From positions 248,001 through 312,000 of the forward strand of contig NZ_JAERMU010000001.1 of assembly GCF_016756775.1 (NCBI RefSeq): a stretch of DNA of 64,000 bases. Direction: 5' to 3'. A program made the translations under genes and the position numbers. Under the pieces are notes generated by a model that made no database searches, had not been told where the DNA came from, and worked only from the letters and a program-made list of their open reading frames with translations. Positions 44,940 to 55,730 of the stretch are shown piece by piece. Source of the stretch: Dryocola clanedunensis subsp. sulfonylureivorans (GTDB taxonomy: Bacteria > Pseudomonadota > Gammaproteobacteria > Enterobacterales > Enterobacteriaceae). How positions within the stretch are numbered: the stretch's first letter is position 1; every line of letters starts with the position of its first letter.

Positions 44940-45928
44940 GTATTACCGGAACAGAAAAGAGCGCCATTCTGTTAATGACTATTGGCGAAGACCGCGCCGC
45001 CGAGGTGTTCAAACACCTCTCCCCGCGTGAAGTGCAGCATGTCAGCGCAGCGATGGCGAATGTCCACCACATCTCCAATCAGCAGCTGACTGATGTGCTG
45101 GCCGAGTTTGAGCAGGAAGCCGAACAGTTCGCCGCGATGAGCGTCAATACCAACGACTACCTGCGTTCGGTCCTGACTAAAGCCCTGGGCGAAGAGCGTG
45201 CTTCCAGCCTGCTGGAAGATATTTTCGATACCCGCGAAACCACATCGGGTATGGAAACGCTCAACTTCATGGAGCCGCAGAGCGCCGCGGACCTTATTCG
45301 CGACGAGCATCCGCAGATCATCGCCACCATCCTGGTGCACCTCAAACGCAGCCAGGCGGCGGATATTCTGGCGCTGTTCGAAGAGCGTCTGCGCAACGAC
45401 GTCATGCTGCGTATCGCCACCTTTGGCGGCGTTCAGCCTGCCGCGCTGGCGGAGCTGACCGAAGTGCTCAACAACCTGCTCGACGGCCAGAACCTCAAGC
45501 GCAGCAAAATGGGCGGCGTAAGAACGGCCGCAGAAATTATCAACCTGATGAAAAGCCAGCAGGAAGAAGCCGTTATTACCGCGGTGCGCGACTTCGACGG
45601 CGAACTGGCACAGAAAATTATCGACGAGATGTTCCTGTTCGAAAACCTGGTGGCCGTGGACGACCGCAGCATCCAGCGCCTGCTGCAGGAAGTGGAATCC
45701 GAGTCCCTGCTGGTCGCCCTGAAGGGTGCCGAGCAGCCGCTGCGCGAGAAGTTCCTGCGCAATATGTCCCAGCGTGCGGCAGATATCCTGCGCGACGATC
45801 TCTCCAACCGTGGCCCGGTTCGCCTGTCTCAGGTGGAGAACGAACAGAAGGCCATCCTGCTGATTGTTCGTCGCCTGGCAGAAACCGGCGAAATGGTCAT
45901 TGGCACCAGCGAGGATACCTATGTCTGA
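44936..45928 (+). CDS. fliG: Flagellar motor switch protein FliG
   Basis: A 330-residue C-ring protein that contacts the stator and generates torque. The start at 44936 overlaps the fliF stop by 4 bp and matches the E. coli N-terminus; an in-frame ATG 18 bp upstream is ignored. The middle domain has the [19 protein letters not shown] segment. The C-terminal charged helix ([24 protein letters not shown]) carries the torque residues. Second gene of fliFGHIJK. Confidence 0.98.
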   Translation: MSITGTEKSAILLMTIGEDRAAEVFKHLSPREVQHVSAAMANVHHISNQQLTDVLAEFEQEAEQFAAMSVNTNDYLRSVLTKALGEERASSLLEDIFDTRETTSGMETLNFMEPQSAADLIRDEHPQIIATILVHLKRSQAADILALFEERLRNDVMLRIATFGGVQPAALAELTEVLNNLLDGQNLKRSKMGGVRTAAEIINLMKSQQEEAVITAVRDFDGELAQKIIDEMFLFENLVAVDDRSIQRLLQEVESESLLVALKGAEQPLREKFLRNMSQRAADILRDDLSNRGPVRLSQVENEQKAILLIVRRLAETGEMVIGTSEDTYV

Positions 45929-46625
45929 TTCACTGCCATGGAAGGCCTGGATGCCGGACGATCTGGCCCCCCCTTCCGTACCCGAGTTCGAAAGAATTAC
46001 GCTGCCGGAAGGCGAGCACGATGCGGATGAACCGCGAACAGAGAGTGAGCCTGATTTACAGCAGACGCTGGCGATGATGCAGGCCCAGGCCCGGGAACAG
46101 GGCCATCAGGCAGGTTTTGACGCCGGCCGCCTGGCGGGCATTGAAGAAGGTCGTAAAGAAGGTATTGAACAGGGTCTGGAGCAGGGCCTCATTGAAGCCC
46201 GCCAGCAGCAGGCCCCCGTTCATGCCCGCATGCAGCAGCTGGTGAGTGAATTCCAGAACACGCTGGACGCGCTGGACAGCGTCATTGCCTCACGCCTGAT
46301 GCAGATGGCTCTGGAAGCAGCACGTCAGGTCATTGGCCATACGCAGGGTATTGATAACTCGGCGCTGATTAAACAGATTCAGGGCCTGCTTCAGCAGGAG
46401 CCGCTCTTCAGCGGCAAGCCGCTGCTGCGCGTGCACCCGGACGATCTGGAGCGCGTGGAAGAGATGCTTGGCGCGACGCTCAGCCTGCACGGCTGGCGCC
46501 TGCGCGGCGATCCGAACCTGCATCAGGGCGGCTGTAAAGTCTCCGCTGACGAAGGCGATCTGGACGCCAGCGTCGCCACACGCTGGCAGGAACTCTGCCG
46601 CCTCGCCGCACCGGGAGTGGTGTAA
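45921..46625 (+). CDS. fliH: Flagellar export ATPase regulator FliH
   Basis: A 234-residue regulator that dimerises, binds the ATPase FliI and docks it at the export gate. The start [18 protein letters not shown] at 45921 keeps the Trp-containing N-terminal motif that binds FlhA/FliN and overlaps fliG by 8 bp. A run of GxxxG-type repeats ([19 protein letters not shown], then [13 protein letters not shown]) forms the central helix. The C-terminal domain ends [14 protein letters not shown]. Confidence 0.96.
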   Translation: MSDSLPWKAWMPDDLAPPSVPEFERITLPEGEHDADEPRTESEPDLQQTLAMMQAQAREQGHQAGFDAGRLAGIEEGRKEGIEQGLEQGLIEARQQQAPVHARMQQLVSEFQNTLDALDSVIASRLMQMALEAARQVIGHTQGIDNSALIKQIQGLLQQEPLFSGKPLLRVHPDDLERVEEMLGATLSLHGWRLRGDPNLHQGGCKVSADEGDLDASVATRWQELCRLAAPGVV

Positions 46626-47983
46626 TGACCGCCCGCCTGACGCGTTGGCTCAACACGCTCGACAGCTTTGAAGAGCGTATGTCGCAGCTCCCTGCCGTGC
46701 GCCGCTATGGCCGCCTGACCCGTGCCACGGGCCTGGTGCTGGAAGCGACCGGCCTGCAAATGCCGCTCGGCGCCACCTGCATCATTGAGCAGCACAGCCG
46801 TGAAGTGGAAGCCGAAGTGGTTGGTTTTAACGGCGACAAACTGTTCCTGATGCCGCTTGAAGACGTGGAGGGGATTTTGCCGGGTGCGCGAGTTTACGCC
46901 CGCTCATCCAGTGAAGACGGCCTGCACGGCGGCAAACAGCTCCCCCTCGGCCCTGCCCTGCTCGGTCGCGTACTCGACGGCAGCGGCCGCCCGCTGGATA
47001 GCCTGCCCGCGCCCGAGACGACAAGTTTTGGTGCGCTCGGAGCCGCTCCGTTTAACCCCCTCCAGCGAACGCCTATCGAGGATGTGCTGGATGTCGGTGT
47101 TCGCCCAATCAACGCCCTGCTCACCGTTGGCCGCGGTCAGCGTATGGGCCTGTTCGCCGGCTCCGGCGTCGGTAAAAGCGTGCTGTTAGGCATGATGGCG
47201 CGCTATACCCAGGCCGACGTGATTGTCGTGGGCCTGATTGGTGAACGTGGCCGCGAAGTCAAAGATTTTATCGAAAACATTCTGGGTGCCGAAGGCCGCG
47301 CCCGTTCAGTGGTTATCGCCGCCCCGGCGGATGTTTCCCCGCTGCTCCGTATGCAGGGTGCCGCGTACGCCACGCGCATCGCCGAAGATTTCCGCGACCG
47401 CGGTCAGCACGTCCTGCTGATCATGGACTCCCTGACCCGCTACGCCATGGCACAGCGTGAAATTGCCCTGGCTATCGGCGAACCTCCGGCAACCAAAGGC
47501 TATCCGCCTTCCGTGTTCGCCAAGCTTCCCGCGCTGGTCGAGCGCGCCGGTAACGGCATCCACGGCGGCGGCTCCATCACCGCGTTTTACACCGTACTGA
47601 CCGAAGGGGATGACCAGCAGGATCCCATCGCGGACTCCGCGCGAGCCATTCTCGACGGCCACATCGTTCTGTCACGTCGCCTTGCCGAAGCCGGACACTA
47701 CCCGGCCATTGATATCGAAGCGTCGATAAGCCGCGCCATGACCGCGCTTATCAGCGATGAACACTACGCACGAGTCAGGCAGTTCAAACAATTGTTATCC
47801 AGTTTCCAGCGTAACCGCGATCTGGTGAGCGTTGGAGCATACGCCAAAGGCAGCGACCCGATGCTCGATAAAGCTATCGTGCTCTGGCCACAGCTGGAAG
47901 CCTTTTTACAACAGGGAATTTTTGAGCGCAGCGGGTGGGAAGACGCCTGCACGGCGCTCGATCTTATCTTCCCTACAGTGTGA
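46625..47983 (+). CDS. fliI: Flagellum-specific export ATPase FliI
   Basis: A 452-residue hexameric ATPase related to F1-beta that energises protein export. Walker A is [13 protein letters not shown] at about 175-187, the Walker B region is [13 protein letters not shown] near 260, and the catalytic [12 protein letters not shown] lies near 204. The start overlaps the fliH stop by 1 bp. It forms FliH2FliI complexes with the preceding gene product. Confidence 0.98.
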   Translation: MTARLTRWLNTLDSFEERMSQLPAVRRYGRLTRATGLVLEATGLQMPLGATCIIEQHSREVEAEVVGFNGDKLFLMPLEDVEGILPGARVYARSSSEDGLHGGKQLPLGPALLGRVLDGSGRPLDSLPAPETTSFGALGAAPFNPLQRTPIEDVLDVGVRPINALLTVGRGQRMGLFAGSGVGKSVLLGMMARYTQADVIVVGLIGERGREVKDFIENILGAEGRARSVVIAAPADVSPLLRMQGAAYATRIAEDFRDRGQHVLLIMDSLTRYAMAQREIALAIGEPPATKGYPPSVFAKLPALVERAGNGIHGGGSITAFYTVLTEGDDQQDPIADSARAILDGHIVLSRRLAEAGHYPAIDIEASISRAMTALISDEHYARVRQFKQLLSSFQRNRDLVSVGAYAKGSDPMLDKAIVLWPQLEAFLQQGIFERSGWEDACTALDLIFPTV

Positions 47984-47995
47984 TGAGAGGTAGCC

Positions 47996-48436
47996 ATGAA
48001 CCAGAGCACGGCGCTGGACACTCTGCACGAGCTTGCGGAAAAAGATGTCGATGACGCGGCCATTCGATTAGGTGAAATGCGCAGGGGATTCCAGCAGGCG
48101 GAACAGCAGCTGAACATGCTGATCAACTATCAGTATGAGTACCGCAACAACCTCAACGACAACATGAGTCAGGGGATTGCGAGCAGCCGCTGGCAGAACT
48201 ATCAGCAGTTTATTCAGACGCTCGAAAAGGCTATCGACCAGCACCGCCAGCAGCTGATGCAGTGGACGAATAAAGTCGATCAGGCGCTGACTTTCTGGCG
48301 GGAAAAACAAAAGCGGCTACAGGCGTGGCAAACGCTTCGCGATCGCAAAGCAGCTGAAGCGCTGCTGGTGGCAAACAAGCTCGATCAAAAACTAATGGAT
48401 GAATACGCCCAGCGGGCAACGATGAGGAAAAGCTAA
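47996..48436 (+). CDS. fliJ: Flagellar export protein FliJ
   Basis: A 146-residue coiled-coil protein, the central stalk of the FliI ring, and an escort for chaperones. Almost entirely helical with heptad-like pattern ([36 protein letters not shown]). It starts 12 bp after fliI, and its stop shares one base with the fliK start. Confidence 0.96.
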   Translation: MNQSTALDTLHELAEKDVDDAAIRLGEMRRGFQQAEQQLNMLINYQYEYRNNLNDNMSQGIASSRWQNYQQFIQTLEKAIDQHRQQLMQWTNKVDQALTFWREKQKRLQAWQTLRDRKAAEALLVANKLDQKLMDEYAQRATMRKS

Positions 48437-49683
48437 TGATCAAACTGCCTCTGGTGACCACCACCGCCGCAGCCGATGCAGACTCCGGTCTGACAACGGC
48501 GGTGACGGGTAAAAGTGGTAAAGGCGCTAATGGAGCAAGCGACGATTTTCTGAGCCTGTTCGGCAAGGCCCTGCCGGGTCAGGTGACTCTTGAAGATGGT
48601 CAGACGCTCTCCCTGAGCGCTGCGCTACAGAAAGTGACCGGCAAAGATACGGGTGAGGAAGGCGCCGATAAAGGCAAAACGACCCTCGCCGACCTGCTCA
48701 ACAAACTGGATACCGACAAACCAGAGGCGCTGTCCGCCCTGTTGGCCAACGCGGGAAAAAACGGTCTTAAAGACAAAACGGCGGTGACCGATGCAGCAAA
48801 AGACGGCGCGCATGAGTTAAGCAGTGCAGACATGCAGGCGCTCAGCGCGTTGTTTGCCATGTTGCCGCAGCAGACGCCGGCAACACCTGCCGCGACGTTA
48901 GCCAATGCCGCCACGGGTAAAGAGAGCGATGAAACGTCTGCGCTCAGCGCCCTGCTGGGCGGCGGCGCTGCGCAAGCTAAAAACACGACGGGCAAAACGG
49001 ATAACGATCCGGGCGCGGCCGGCACCGCGAATGACGGCAAGTTTGCGCTAAAAACGACGCCATCTTCTGCGCAGCAGGCAGCAGAAGACTCAGCCTTGCC
49101 TGCGGCAGCCGTCGATAAAGACAGCCGCGACAACGCTATCAGCAATAACACCACGCCAACGGTGACGGCTACCCCTACGCTCAGCAGCGCGACCGTCAGC
49201 ACACCGGTGAGCACGCAGGTCGCCGCACCTGTCGCACCGCAGATTAGCGCCCAGCTTGGCAGCCAGGAGTGGCAGCAGGCGGTCAGCCAGCAGGTCACGA
49301 TGTTTACCCGTAACGGCCAGCAAAGCGCCGAGCTGCACCTGCACCCTGAAGATCTGGGTCAGATCCAGATCAGCCTGAAGCTTGATGATAACCAGGCGCA
49401 GCTGCAAATGGTCTCGCCGCACAGCCACGTCCGCGCCGCGCTTGAGGCTACCCTGCCAACACTGCGTACTGCCCTGGCAGAGAGCGGCATCCAGCTTGGC
49501 CAAAGCAATATCAGCGGCGGCGACAACTTCGCCCAGCAACAGCAGCAGTCCAACCAGCAGCAGCCTTCTCAGCGTGCGAACGGCAGCTTCCCGTCGTTTG
49601 GCGGTGAGGCAGAACCTGTCGTTGTACCGGCAAGCATCCAGCGCCTTGCTACGGGAAATAACGCCGTCGACATCTTTGCCTGA
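48436..49683 (+). CDS. fliK: Flagellar hook-length control protein FliK
   Basis: A 415-residue exported ruler that measures hook length and switches export specificity through FlhB. The long N-terminal ruler is Ala/Thr/Lys/Asp-rich and low in complexity. The compact C-terminal hook domain (about 275-360) has the motif [20 protein letters not shown] (20 residues) and [16 protein letters not shown] Gln-rich tail follows (QQQQSNQQQ). Last gene of fliFGHIJK. Confidence 0.96.
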   Translation: MIKLPLVTTTAAADADSGLTTAVTGKSGKGANGASDDFLSLFGKALPGQVTLEDGQTLSLSAALQKVTGKDTGEEGADKGKTTLADLLNKLDTDKPEALSALLANAGKNGLKDKTAVTDAAKDGAHELSSADMQALSALFAMLPQQTPATPAATLANAATGKESDETSALSALLGGGAAQAKNTTGKTDNDPGAAGTANDGKFALKTTPSSAQQAAEDSALPAAAVDKDSRDNAISNNTTPTVTATPTLSSATVSTPVSTQVAAPVAPQISAQLGSQEWQQAVSQQVTMFTRNGQQSAELHLHPEDLGQIQISLKLDDNQAQLQMVSPHSHVRAALEATLPTLRTALAESGIQLGQSNISGGDNFAQQQQQSNQQQPSQRANGSFPSFGGEAEPVVVPASIQRLATGNNAVDIFA

Positions 49684-49722
49684 GCGATGTGACTTAAGTC
49701 AAACGTCCGAGGTAGCAACAAA

Positions 49723-49767
49723 TATCCCGTGTTTTCCAGGCTTTGAAGGCCGGGAGAAAACGGGATA
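49723..49767 (+). promoter_or_regulatory. Hairpin between fliK and fliL
   Basis: TATCCCG with a T-rich stretch pairs with an A-rich stretch and CGGGATA, closing a stem of about 13 pairs over a 17-base loop. It lies in the 125-bp fliK-fliL gap. It may end fliFGHIJK messages or protect the fliL message. There is no run of T directly after. Confidence 0.5.
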
Positions 49768-49808
49768 ATCAGCCAATATGCAGTACCGATAAAGGAATAA
49801 CGAGTAAT

Positions 49809-50276
49809 ATGACCGACACCGCTCAGACCAAAGGCCGCAAGCGCTCCATCTGGATGCCGTTATTGGTCCTGATCACACTCGCCGCCTGCGCCACCGCGGG
49901 TTACAGCTTCTGGCGGATGCAGGAACACCCGGCTGCACCTAAGGCTGCACAACCTGCCCCGCCGCCAGCACCGGTCTTTTTTGCCCTCGATACCTTCACC
50001 GTCAACCTCGGTGATGCTGACCGCGTGTTGTATATCGGTGTCACGCTGCGCCTGAAAGATGATGCCACTCGCCAGCGCCTGAGCGAATTCCTGCCTGAAG
50101 TCCGCAGCCGCCTGCTGCTGCTGTTCTCCCGCCAGGACGCCACCGCCCTTGCTACCGACGAAGGTAAGCAGAAACTGGTCGAAGCGATTAAAACGACGCT
50201 GGCACCGCCTCTGGTTGCCGGTCAACCTCAACAGGTGATCAGCAACGTGCTGTTTACCGCCTTCATATTGCGGTAG
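49809..50276 (+). CDS. fliL: Flagellar basal body-associated protein FliL
   Basis: A 155-residue inner-membrane protein around the stator that supports motor torque. The start at 49809 ([13 protein letters not shown]) matches E. coli; an ATG 66 bp upstream lies in the hairpin. One membrane helix ([21 protein letters not shown]) spans about 16-36, followed by a periplasmic SPFH-like domain. First gene of fliLMNOPQR. Confidence 0.95.
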   Translation: MTDTAQTKGRKRSIWMPLLVLITLAACATAGYSFWRMQEHPAAPKAAQPAPPPAPVFFALDTFTVNLGDADRVLYIGVTLRLKDDATRQRLSEFLPEVRSRLLLLFSRQDATALATDEGKQKLVEAIKTTLAPPLVAGQPQQVISNVLFTAFILR

Positions 50277-50280
50277 GGCC

Positions 50281-51285
50281 ATGGGCGATAGCATTCTTTC
50301 ACAGGCCGAGATTGATGCGCTGTTAAACGGTGATGCCGATAACAGCGATGAACCCAAGGCCGGGGCGGCGACGGAAACCGACATTCGCCCCTACGATCCT
50401 AATACCCAGCGTCGCGTGGTGCGCGAGCGCCTGCAGGCGCTGGAAATTATCAACGAACGTTTTGCGCGTCAGTTCCGTATGGGCCTGTTTAACCTGTTGC
50501 GTCGTAGCCCGGATATTACCGTTGGCGCGATCCGCATCCAGCCCTACCATGAGTTTGCGCGCAACCTGCCGGTGCCGACCAACCTCAACCTGATGCACCT
50601 GAAGCCGCTGCGCGGCACCGGGCTGTTCGTCTTTTCACCAAGCCTGGTGTTTATTGCCGTGGACAACCTGTTTGGCGGTGACGGACGCTTCCCGCTGAAA
50701 GTTGAGGGCCGTGAGTTTACGCATACCGAACAGCGCGTCATCAACCGCATGCTGAAGCTGGCGCTGGAAGGCTACAGCGACGCCTGGAAAGCCATCTATC
50801 CGGTCGACGTCGAGTATGTGCGTTCGGAGATGCAGGTGAAATTCACCAATATCACCACGTCGCCAAACGACATCGTGGTGAACACGCCGTTCCATGTGGA
50901 AATCGGCAACCTGACCGGTGAGTTCAACATTTGCCTGCCGTTCAGCATGATCGAACCGCTGCGCGAACTGCTGGTGAACCCGCCGCTGGAGAACTCCCGT
51001 CAGGAAGATCAGAGCTGGCGCGACACGCTGGTGCGTCAGGTACAACATTCCGAGCTGGAGCTGGTGGCAAACTTTGCCGAAATCCCGCTGCGGCTTTCCC
51101 AGATATTGAAACTAAAACCTGGCGACGTACTGCCTGCCGACAAGCCGGATCGTATTCTTGCGCACGTCGACGGGGTACCGGTGCTGACCAGTCAATACGG
51201 CACGCTCAACGGCCAGTACGCACTGCGCGTCGAACACTTGATCAACCCGATACTGAATTCGCTGAATGAGGAACAGCCCAAATGA
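50281..51285 (+). CDS. fliM: Flagellar motor switch protein FliM
   Basis: A 334-residue C-ring protein that binds phosphorylated CheY through its N-terminal segment (LSQAEIDALLNGD, residues 5-17) and reverses rotation. The middle CheC-like domain includes GTGLFVFSPSLVFIAVDNLFGG. The C-terminal SpoA domain joins FliN. It starts 4 bp after fliL and overlaps fliN by 4 bp. Confidence 0.98.
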   Translation: MGDSILSQAEIDALLNGDADNSDEPKAGAATETDIRPYDPNTQRRVVRERLQALEIINERFARQFRMGLFNLLRRSPDITVGAIRIQPYHEFARNLPVPTNLNLMHLKPLRGTGLFVFSPSLVFIAVDNLFGGDGRFPLKVEGREFTHTEQRVINRMLKLALEGYSDAWKAIYPVDVEYVRSEMQVKFTNITTSPNDIVVNTPFHVEIGNLTGEFNICLPFSMIEPLRELLVNPPLENSRQEDQSWRDTLVRQVQHSELELVANFAEIPLRLSQILKLKPGDVLPADKPDRILAHVDGVPVLTSQYGTLNGQYALRVEHLINPILNSLNEEQPK

Positions 51286-51692
51286 GTGATATTAACGACC
51301 CGTCCGACGACAATGCAGGCTCCGTGGACGATCTGTGGGCTGATGCGCTAAATGAACAGAAAGTCTCCACGAAAAGCTCGACCGATAACATCTTCCGCGC
51401 GATGGAAAGCGGTGACATTGCAGGCTCTATGCAGGATATCGATCTCATCATGGATATCCCGGTCAAACTGACCGTCGAGCTTGGCCGTACCCGCATGACC
51501 ATCAAAGAGCTGCTGCGCCTGTCACAGGGTTCCGTTGTCGCCCTTGATGGCCTGGCCGGTGAGCCGCTGGATATTCTGATCAACGGTTATCTGATAGCCC
51601 AGGGTGAAGTTGTTGTGGTGGCCGATAAATACGGTGTCCGTATCACCGATATCATCACGCCATCGGAACGTATGCGCCGCCTGAGCCGTTGA
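51282..51692 (+). CDS. fliN: Flagellar motor switch protein FliN
   Basis: A 136-residue C-ring protein. The N-terminal 50 residues are acidic and flexible. The SpoA domain (LIMDIPVKLTVELGRTRMTI, then GSVVALDGLAGEPLDILINGYLIAQGEVVVV in consecutive parts) follows. It also receives FliH for export. Overlaps fliM by 4 bp. Confidence 0.98.
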   Translation: MSDINDPSDDNAGSVDDLWADALNEQKVSTKSSTDNIFRAMESGDIAGSMQDIDLIMDIPVKLTVELGRTRMTIKELLRLSQGSVVALDGLAGEPLDILINGYLIAQGEVVVVADKYGVRITDIITPSERMRRLSR

Positions 51693-51696
51693 TGCG

Positions 51697-52074
51697 ATGA
51701 AGACCCAGACCGCTGTTCAGCAACCGGCCGTCAGTGCCAGCGCCTCTCTCGTGCAGGTGAGCGGGGCATTAACGGCCATCATTCTGTTTATTCTGCTGGC
51801 AGCGTGGCTCGTGAAGCGCTTTGGTTTTGGCGGCAAAGTCGGCGCACCAAAAGGCCTGAAAGTCAGCGCGAGCACAAGCGTAGGGCCGCGCGAGCGCGTA
51901 GTGATTATCGATGTGGAGGACGCCCGCCTGGTGCTGGGCGTCACCGCTTCACAGATTACGCATCTCCACACCCTGCCCCCGGCAGCGGTGAGCCAGGAGC
52001 CTGCTTCTTCTGAGCAGGTTGATTTCCAGAGCGTGATGAAAAATTTGCTTAAACGTAACGGGAAAGCCGAATGA
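51697..52074 (+). CDS. fliO: Flagellar export component FliO
   Basis: A 125-residue single-helix membrane protein that assists assembly of the FliP ring. The helix ([20 protein letters not shown]) spans about 25-44. The cytoplasmic tail has the conserved [27 protein letters not shown] region. Its stop overlaps the fliP start by 4 bp. Confidence 0.94.
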   Translation: MKTQTAVQQPAVSASASLVQVSGALTAIILFILLAAWLVKRFGFGGKVGAPKGLKVSASTSVGPRERVVIIDVEDARLVLGVTASQITHLHTLPPAAVSQEPASSEQVDFQSVMKNLLKRNGKAE

Positions 52075-52820
52075 AACGTTTGTTGTCCTTCTCGTTAATG
52101 GGTCTGATGGTCAGTTTGTTATTTGTCACGCCGCAGGCGCTGGCACAGCTGCCAGGCTTAGTGAGCCAGCCGATGGCCAACGGCGGCCAGAGCTGGTCGC
52201 TGCCGGTTCAGACGCTGGTGTTTATCACCTCGCTGACCTTCCTGCCGGCGATCTTACTGATGATGACCAGCTTTACGCGCATTATCATCGTCTTTGGCCT
52301 GCTGCGAAATGCGCTCGGCACCCCTTCAGCCCCACCTAACCAGGTGCTGCTTGGGCTGGCGCTGTTTCTGACCTTCTTTATTATGTCGCCGGTCTTCGAC
52401 AAAATTTACGCCGACGCCTATTTGCCGTTCAGCGAAAGCAAGATAGAGATGCCGGAAGCCATTGATAAAGGTGCCCAGCCGCTGCGCGAATTTATGCTGC
52501 GTCAGACGCGTGAAGCAGACCTTGCGCTGTTTGCTCGCCTGGCCAATACGCCGCCGCTGGAAGGCCCGGAGGTGGTGCCCATGCGTATCCTTCTTCCTGC
52601 CTACGTCACCAGCGAACTGAAAACTGCCTTCCAGATCGGTTTCACCGTCTTTATCCCCTTCCTGATAATCGACCTGGTTGTCGCAAGCGTACTGATGGCG
52701 CTGGGGATGATGATGGTGCCTCCGGCCTCCATTGCCCTGCCCTTCAAGCTGATGCTCTTCGTGCTGGTCGACGGCTGGCAATTGCTCATCGGCTCGCTTG
52801 CGCAAAGCTTTTACAGTTAA
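52071..52820 (+). CDS. fliP: Flagellar export gate protein FliP
   Basis: A 249-residue core of the type III export gate. It has a cleavable signal peptide ([18 protein letters not shown], ending AQALAQ-like at about 25), as known for FliP, and four membrane segments. The motifs [17 protein letters not shown] and [17 protein letters not shown] are family hallmarks. Confidence 0.97.
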   Translation: MKRLLSFSLMGLMVSLLFVTPQALAQLPGLVSQPMANGGQSWSLPVQTLVFITSLTFLPAILLMMTSFTRIIIVFGLLRNALGTPSAPPNQVLLGLALFLTFFIMSPVFDKIYADAYLPFSESKIEMPEAIDKGAQPLREFMLRQTREADLALFARLANTPPLEGPEVVPMRILLPAYVTSELKTAFQIGFTVFIPFLIIDLVVASVLMALGMMMVPPASIALPFKLMLFVLVDGWQLLIGSLAQSFYS

Positions 52821-52829
52821 GGAAAGACG

Positions 52830-53099
52830 ATGACTCCTGAATCGGTCATGATGATGGGTACGGAGGCGATGAAAGTGGCTCTGACCCTCGCCGCCCCGCT
52901 GCTGCTGGTTGCTCTGGTGACGGGGTTAATTATCTCTATGCTGCAGGCCGCGACCCAGATCAACGAAATGACGCTGTCGTTTATACCTAAGATTCTGGCG
53001 GTTTTCGCGACGATGGTCATCGCCGGACCGTGGATGCTTAACCTGCTGCTCGACTATATGCGCACCCTGCTGACCAATTTACCGACGATGATCGGCTAA
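52830..53099 (+). CDS. fliQ: Flagellar export gate protein FliQ
   Basis: An 89-residue protein with two membrane helices. [18 protein letters not shown] opens the protein, and [17 protein letters not shown] is the conserved cytoplasmic turn. Four copies pack around the FliP/FliR core. Confidence 0.97.
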   Translation: MTPESVMMMGTEAMKVALTLAAPLLLVALVTGLIISMLQAATQINEMTLSFIPKILAVFATMVIAGPWMLNLLLDYMRTLLTNLPTMIG

Positions 53100-53103
53100 C
53101 GGG

Positions 53104-53889
53104 ATGATCCACGTTGACAGCACGCAGTGGCTAAATTTGCTGAGCATGGGCTTCTGGCCCTTTCTGCGAATTATGGCGCTTATCAGCACGGCCCCGATTC
53201 TTAGCGAGCGCTCTGTTTCCAAAAAAGTAAAAATCGGCCTTGGGCTGATGATTACCTGGATTGTGGCCCCCACGCTGCCGCCAACCGACGTAACAATCTT
53301 CTCCGCAGGCGCCATCTGGCTTGGGGCGCAGCAAATTCTTATCGGTATCCTGCTTGGCTTTACGATGCAGTTCGCCTTTGCGGCCATTCGTATGTCGGGT
53401 GAAATTATCGGTCTGCAGATGGGCCTGTCGTTTGCCACCTTCTTCGATCCCGCAAGCCACCTGAACATGCCCGTGCTGGCCCGCCTGATGGATATGCTGG
53501 TGATGCTGCTGTTCCTGACCTTTAACGGACATCTGTGGCTGATATCCATCCTGGTCGATACTTTCCACACCCTGCCCATGGGCGGCGACCCGATTAACAG
53601 CAATGTCTTTATGGCCCTCACCCGCGCGGCCTACTTAATCTTCCTCAACGGGCTGATGCTGGCGCTACCGCTCATCACCCTGCTGCTGACCTTAAACCTC
53701 TCTCTCGGCCTGCTAAACCGTATGGCTCCGCAGCTTTCGGTGTTTGTCATTGGTTTCCCGGTGACGCTTTCTATTGGCATGCTGGTCATGGCGGCATTAA
53801 TGCCGCTAATTGCTCCCTTCTCGGAACATTTATTTAGCGAAATATTTGACTTACTTGCTGATATCGTCAGCGAGATGCCCGCAACATAA
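53104..53889 (+). CDS. fliR: Flagellar export gate protein FliR
   Basis: A 261-residue multi-helix membrane protein, one copy per export gate. Typical segments are [17 protein letters not shown] near 24, [18 protein letters not shown] near 105 and [18 protein letters not shown] near 208. Last gene of fliLMNOPQR. The ATG is 4 bp after the fliQ stop. Confidence 0.97.
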   Translation: MIHVDSTQWLNLLSMGFWPFLRIMALISTAPILSERSVSKKVKIGLGLMITWIVAPTLPPTDVTIFSAGAIWLGAQQILIGILLGFTMQFAFAAIRMSGEIIGLQMGLSFATFFDPASHLNMPVLARLMDMLVMLLFLTFNGHLWLISILVDTFHTLPMGGDPINSNVFMALTRAAYLIFLNGLMLALPLITLLLTLNLSLGLLNRMAPQLSVFVIGFPVTLSIGMLVMAALMPLIAPFSEHLFSEIFDLLADIVSEMPAT

Positions 53890-54192
53890 TCCACACTCTT
53901 ATTAATGCCTCTCTGAGGTTAATCCTAAAATTAATATTGAATAACATTCACCAGGATATCCCTGACGCGGGATATATGTTTTTATCCACCTCACACATCC
54001 AAAAGTTCACATTATTTTGAGATTAGTCTTAGCAAACAATACATAACTTTACGGGATAGTAATCCCGCTCAAAATTACTTTCGAATGCGTAGCCTATGGC
54101 TCAACATTCTGGAGTATTAAGGCAGGGTGATTTAGCAGCAGGCGATCGACTCCGATCGCCATAACGAAATGTACACTTAGTGAGGGTTTGCT
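53890..54192. promoter_or_regulatory. rcsA upstream region with RcsAB-type box
   Basis: 303 bp between fliR and rcsA, AT-rich. At 54018-54031 the near-palindrome TGAGATTAGTCTTA matches the RcsAB box pattern (TAAGATTATTCTCA-like) used for rcsA autoactivation. It lies 162 bp before the start codon. Confidence 0.65.
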
Positions 54193-54816
54193 ATGTCAAC
54201 GATTATTATGGACTTATGCAGTTATACCCGGCTGGGGCTCACCGGTTATCTGGCCAGCCGCGGAGTCAGAAAGCGGCATATAACCGATGTGCAGGACGTG
54301 GACCAACTGGACGAAGCCTGCCAGTCGCAGACGCCCAGCGTGGTGTTTATTAATGAAGATTGCTTTATTCATGACCCCCAGAGTAGCCTGCGAATTAAGC
54401 AGATCATTAATCAGCATCCGGGTACCTTATTTATTGTTTTCATGGCCATTGCCAATATCCATTTTGACGAATACTTGCTGGTCAGAAACAATCTCTTAAT
54501 CAGTTCAAAATCTATTAAACCAGAATCGCTAGACCAAATTCTGCAAGAGTATTTAGCAAAAAATGCGCAATGCATTGGCCATATTAATTTACCCACACTT
54601 TCTTTAAGCCGTACCGAATCCAGCATGTTAAAAATGTGGATGTCCGGACAGGGTACGATTCAAATATCCGATCAGATGAACATCAAAGCGAAAACAGTTT
54701 CATCCCATAAAGGCAATATTAAGCGCAAAATAAAAACACATAATAAGCAGGTGATATACCATGTCGTCCGCCTGACGGATAACGTCACCAACGGGATATT
54801 TGTTAATCTTCGTTGA
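54193..54816 (+). CDS. rcsA: Transcriptional activator RcsA
   Basis: A 207-residue partner of RcsB that activates capsule (colanic acid) synthesis and represses flhDC, and is degraded by Lon. The N-terminus [20 protein letters not shown] and the C-terminal LuxR-type helix-turn-helix ([21 protein letters not shown], then [18 protein letters not shown]; both as consecutive parts) match the family. Next to fliR in enteric bacteria. Confidence 0.97.
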   Translation: MSTIIMDLCSYTRLGLTGYLASRGVRKRHITDVQDVDQLDEACQSQTPSVVFINEDCFIHDPQSSLRIKQIINQHPGTLFIVFMAIANIHFDEYLLVRNNLLISSKSIKPESLDQILQEYLAKNAQCIGHINLPTLSLSRTESSMLKMWMSGQGTIQISDQMNIKAKTVSSHKGNIKRKIKTHNKQVIYHVVRLTDNVTNGIFVNLR

Positions 54817-54870
54817 GTCGTCGACCAGACCTCTTCCCTACGTTTTATCGGCTTGCTGTCATTCCTGTAC

Positions 54871-54939
54871 GGTGGATAAACAAAGCGTCATCCACCGGGA
54901 ACACTGTCAGATGCGGCGGAAGCCCTGTGCTTATCCGCC
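54871..54939. repeat. Two REP-like palindromes between rcsA and dsrB
   Basis: GGTGGAT and ATCCACC arms at 54871-54896, then GGCGGA and TCCGCC arms at 54915-54939. Together they separate the convergent rcsA and dsrB and belong to the same family as 11360. Confidence 0.6.
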
Positions 54940-54954
54940 AACGAACGCCAGAGA

Positions 54955-55143
54955 CTATTCCTGCTGCTCGACGAAAATACCGTCCGGATGCCCAGTCTCG
55001 TTAAAGAACCAGATCCCCAGCGGATAATCCTCAAGCGAGACCAGATACATGGTGCCTTCGCTGAACTCCTCTACCGCTAATACTACGCCCGGTCGGCGTG
55101 GACCCCCATCGGTCTTAACAGTCACTCGGTCATTGATATGCAT
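54955..55143 (-). CDS. dsrB: DsrB family protein
   Basis: A 62-residue protein: [21 protein letters not shown] and [20 protein letters not shown]. It is the E. coli DsrB type, of unknown function, sigma-S-linked in E. coli. The beta-rich short domain resembles small barrel proteins. Divergent from yodD. Confidence 0.94.
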   Translation of the reverse strand: MHINDRVTVKTDGGPRRPGVVLAVEEFSEGTMYLVSLEDYPLGIWFFNETGHPDGIFVEQQE

Positions 55144-55274
55144 AACAAAAAGCCTCCTGATTCATTGTGCCCAGTGTAGATCAAAAACGACTCATTCGCA
55201 TTGCACAACGCCACCCGCGATGCATTTTCCTGAGCGTCTATACTTAGGGGTGTTGAGTTGCAGGAGGATAACGC

Positions 55275-55508
55275 ATGAAGACCGCAAAAGAGTACAGCGA
55301 AACGGTACATCGTGAAATTGGTATCGATGTCGATGCCCTGCTGGCGGCCATCAATGAAATCAGTGAGAGTGAAGTCAAACGTGCGGGTGACGAAGAAGAT
55401 CCGCACCGGGTCAGCGTCGATGGGCGAACGTGGCATACCTATACCGAACTGGCGGAAGCCTTTGAGCTGGATATCCACGATTTCAGCGTCAGCGAGATTA
55501 ATCGCTAG
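55275..55508 (+). CDS. yodD: YodD stress-related protein
   Basis: A 77-residue acidic protein: VDALLAAINEISESEVKRAG and LAEAFELDIHDFSVSEINR. It matches E. coli YodD, induced by peroxide and acid stress, of unknown mechanism. GGAGG lies upstream of the start. Confidence 0.93.
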   Translation: MKTAKEYSETVHREIGIDVDALLAAINEISESEVKRAGDEEDPHRVSVDGRTWHTYTELAEAFELDIHDFSVSEINR

Positions 55509-55520
55509 CGATTAAACGGC

Positions 55521-55613
55521 GAAAAAGCATCCCGGCCGGGGAGCCGGGATGTAAAAAGCATGAATCATGCAAGAAGCATTTGAAATTCGCTACATCAGGA
55601 AATCTGATGGCGA
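55521..55613 (-). ncRNA. dsrA: DsrA small regulatory RNA
   Basis: On the minus strand the segment opens CCATCAGATTTCCTGATGTA then GCGAATTTCAAATGC, close to E. coli DsrA. It has the first stem-loop, the rpoS-pairing segment, GCTTCTTGCATGA, and a terminator (CATCCCGGC/GGCCGGGATG followed by five U). DsrA pairs with the rpoS leader to raise sigma-S and with hns mRNA to lower H-NS, with Hfq. The length is about 90 nt against 87 in E. coli. It lies between yodD and yedP (mpgP). Confidence 0.9.
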
Positions 55614-55730
55614 CACTCACCTTACTGCAAATTTTTTGTAAGACAAGGATATATTTTTAATGGATATGAATTGGGCTGCCTGAATTTGATCCACTAATGC
55701 CCGGCGAAAACTGGAAAATGAGGAAGGATA

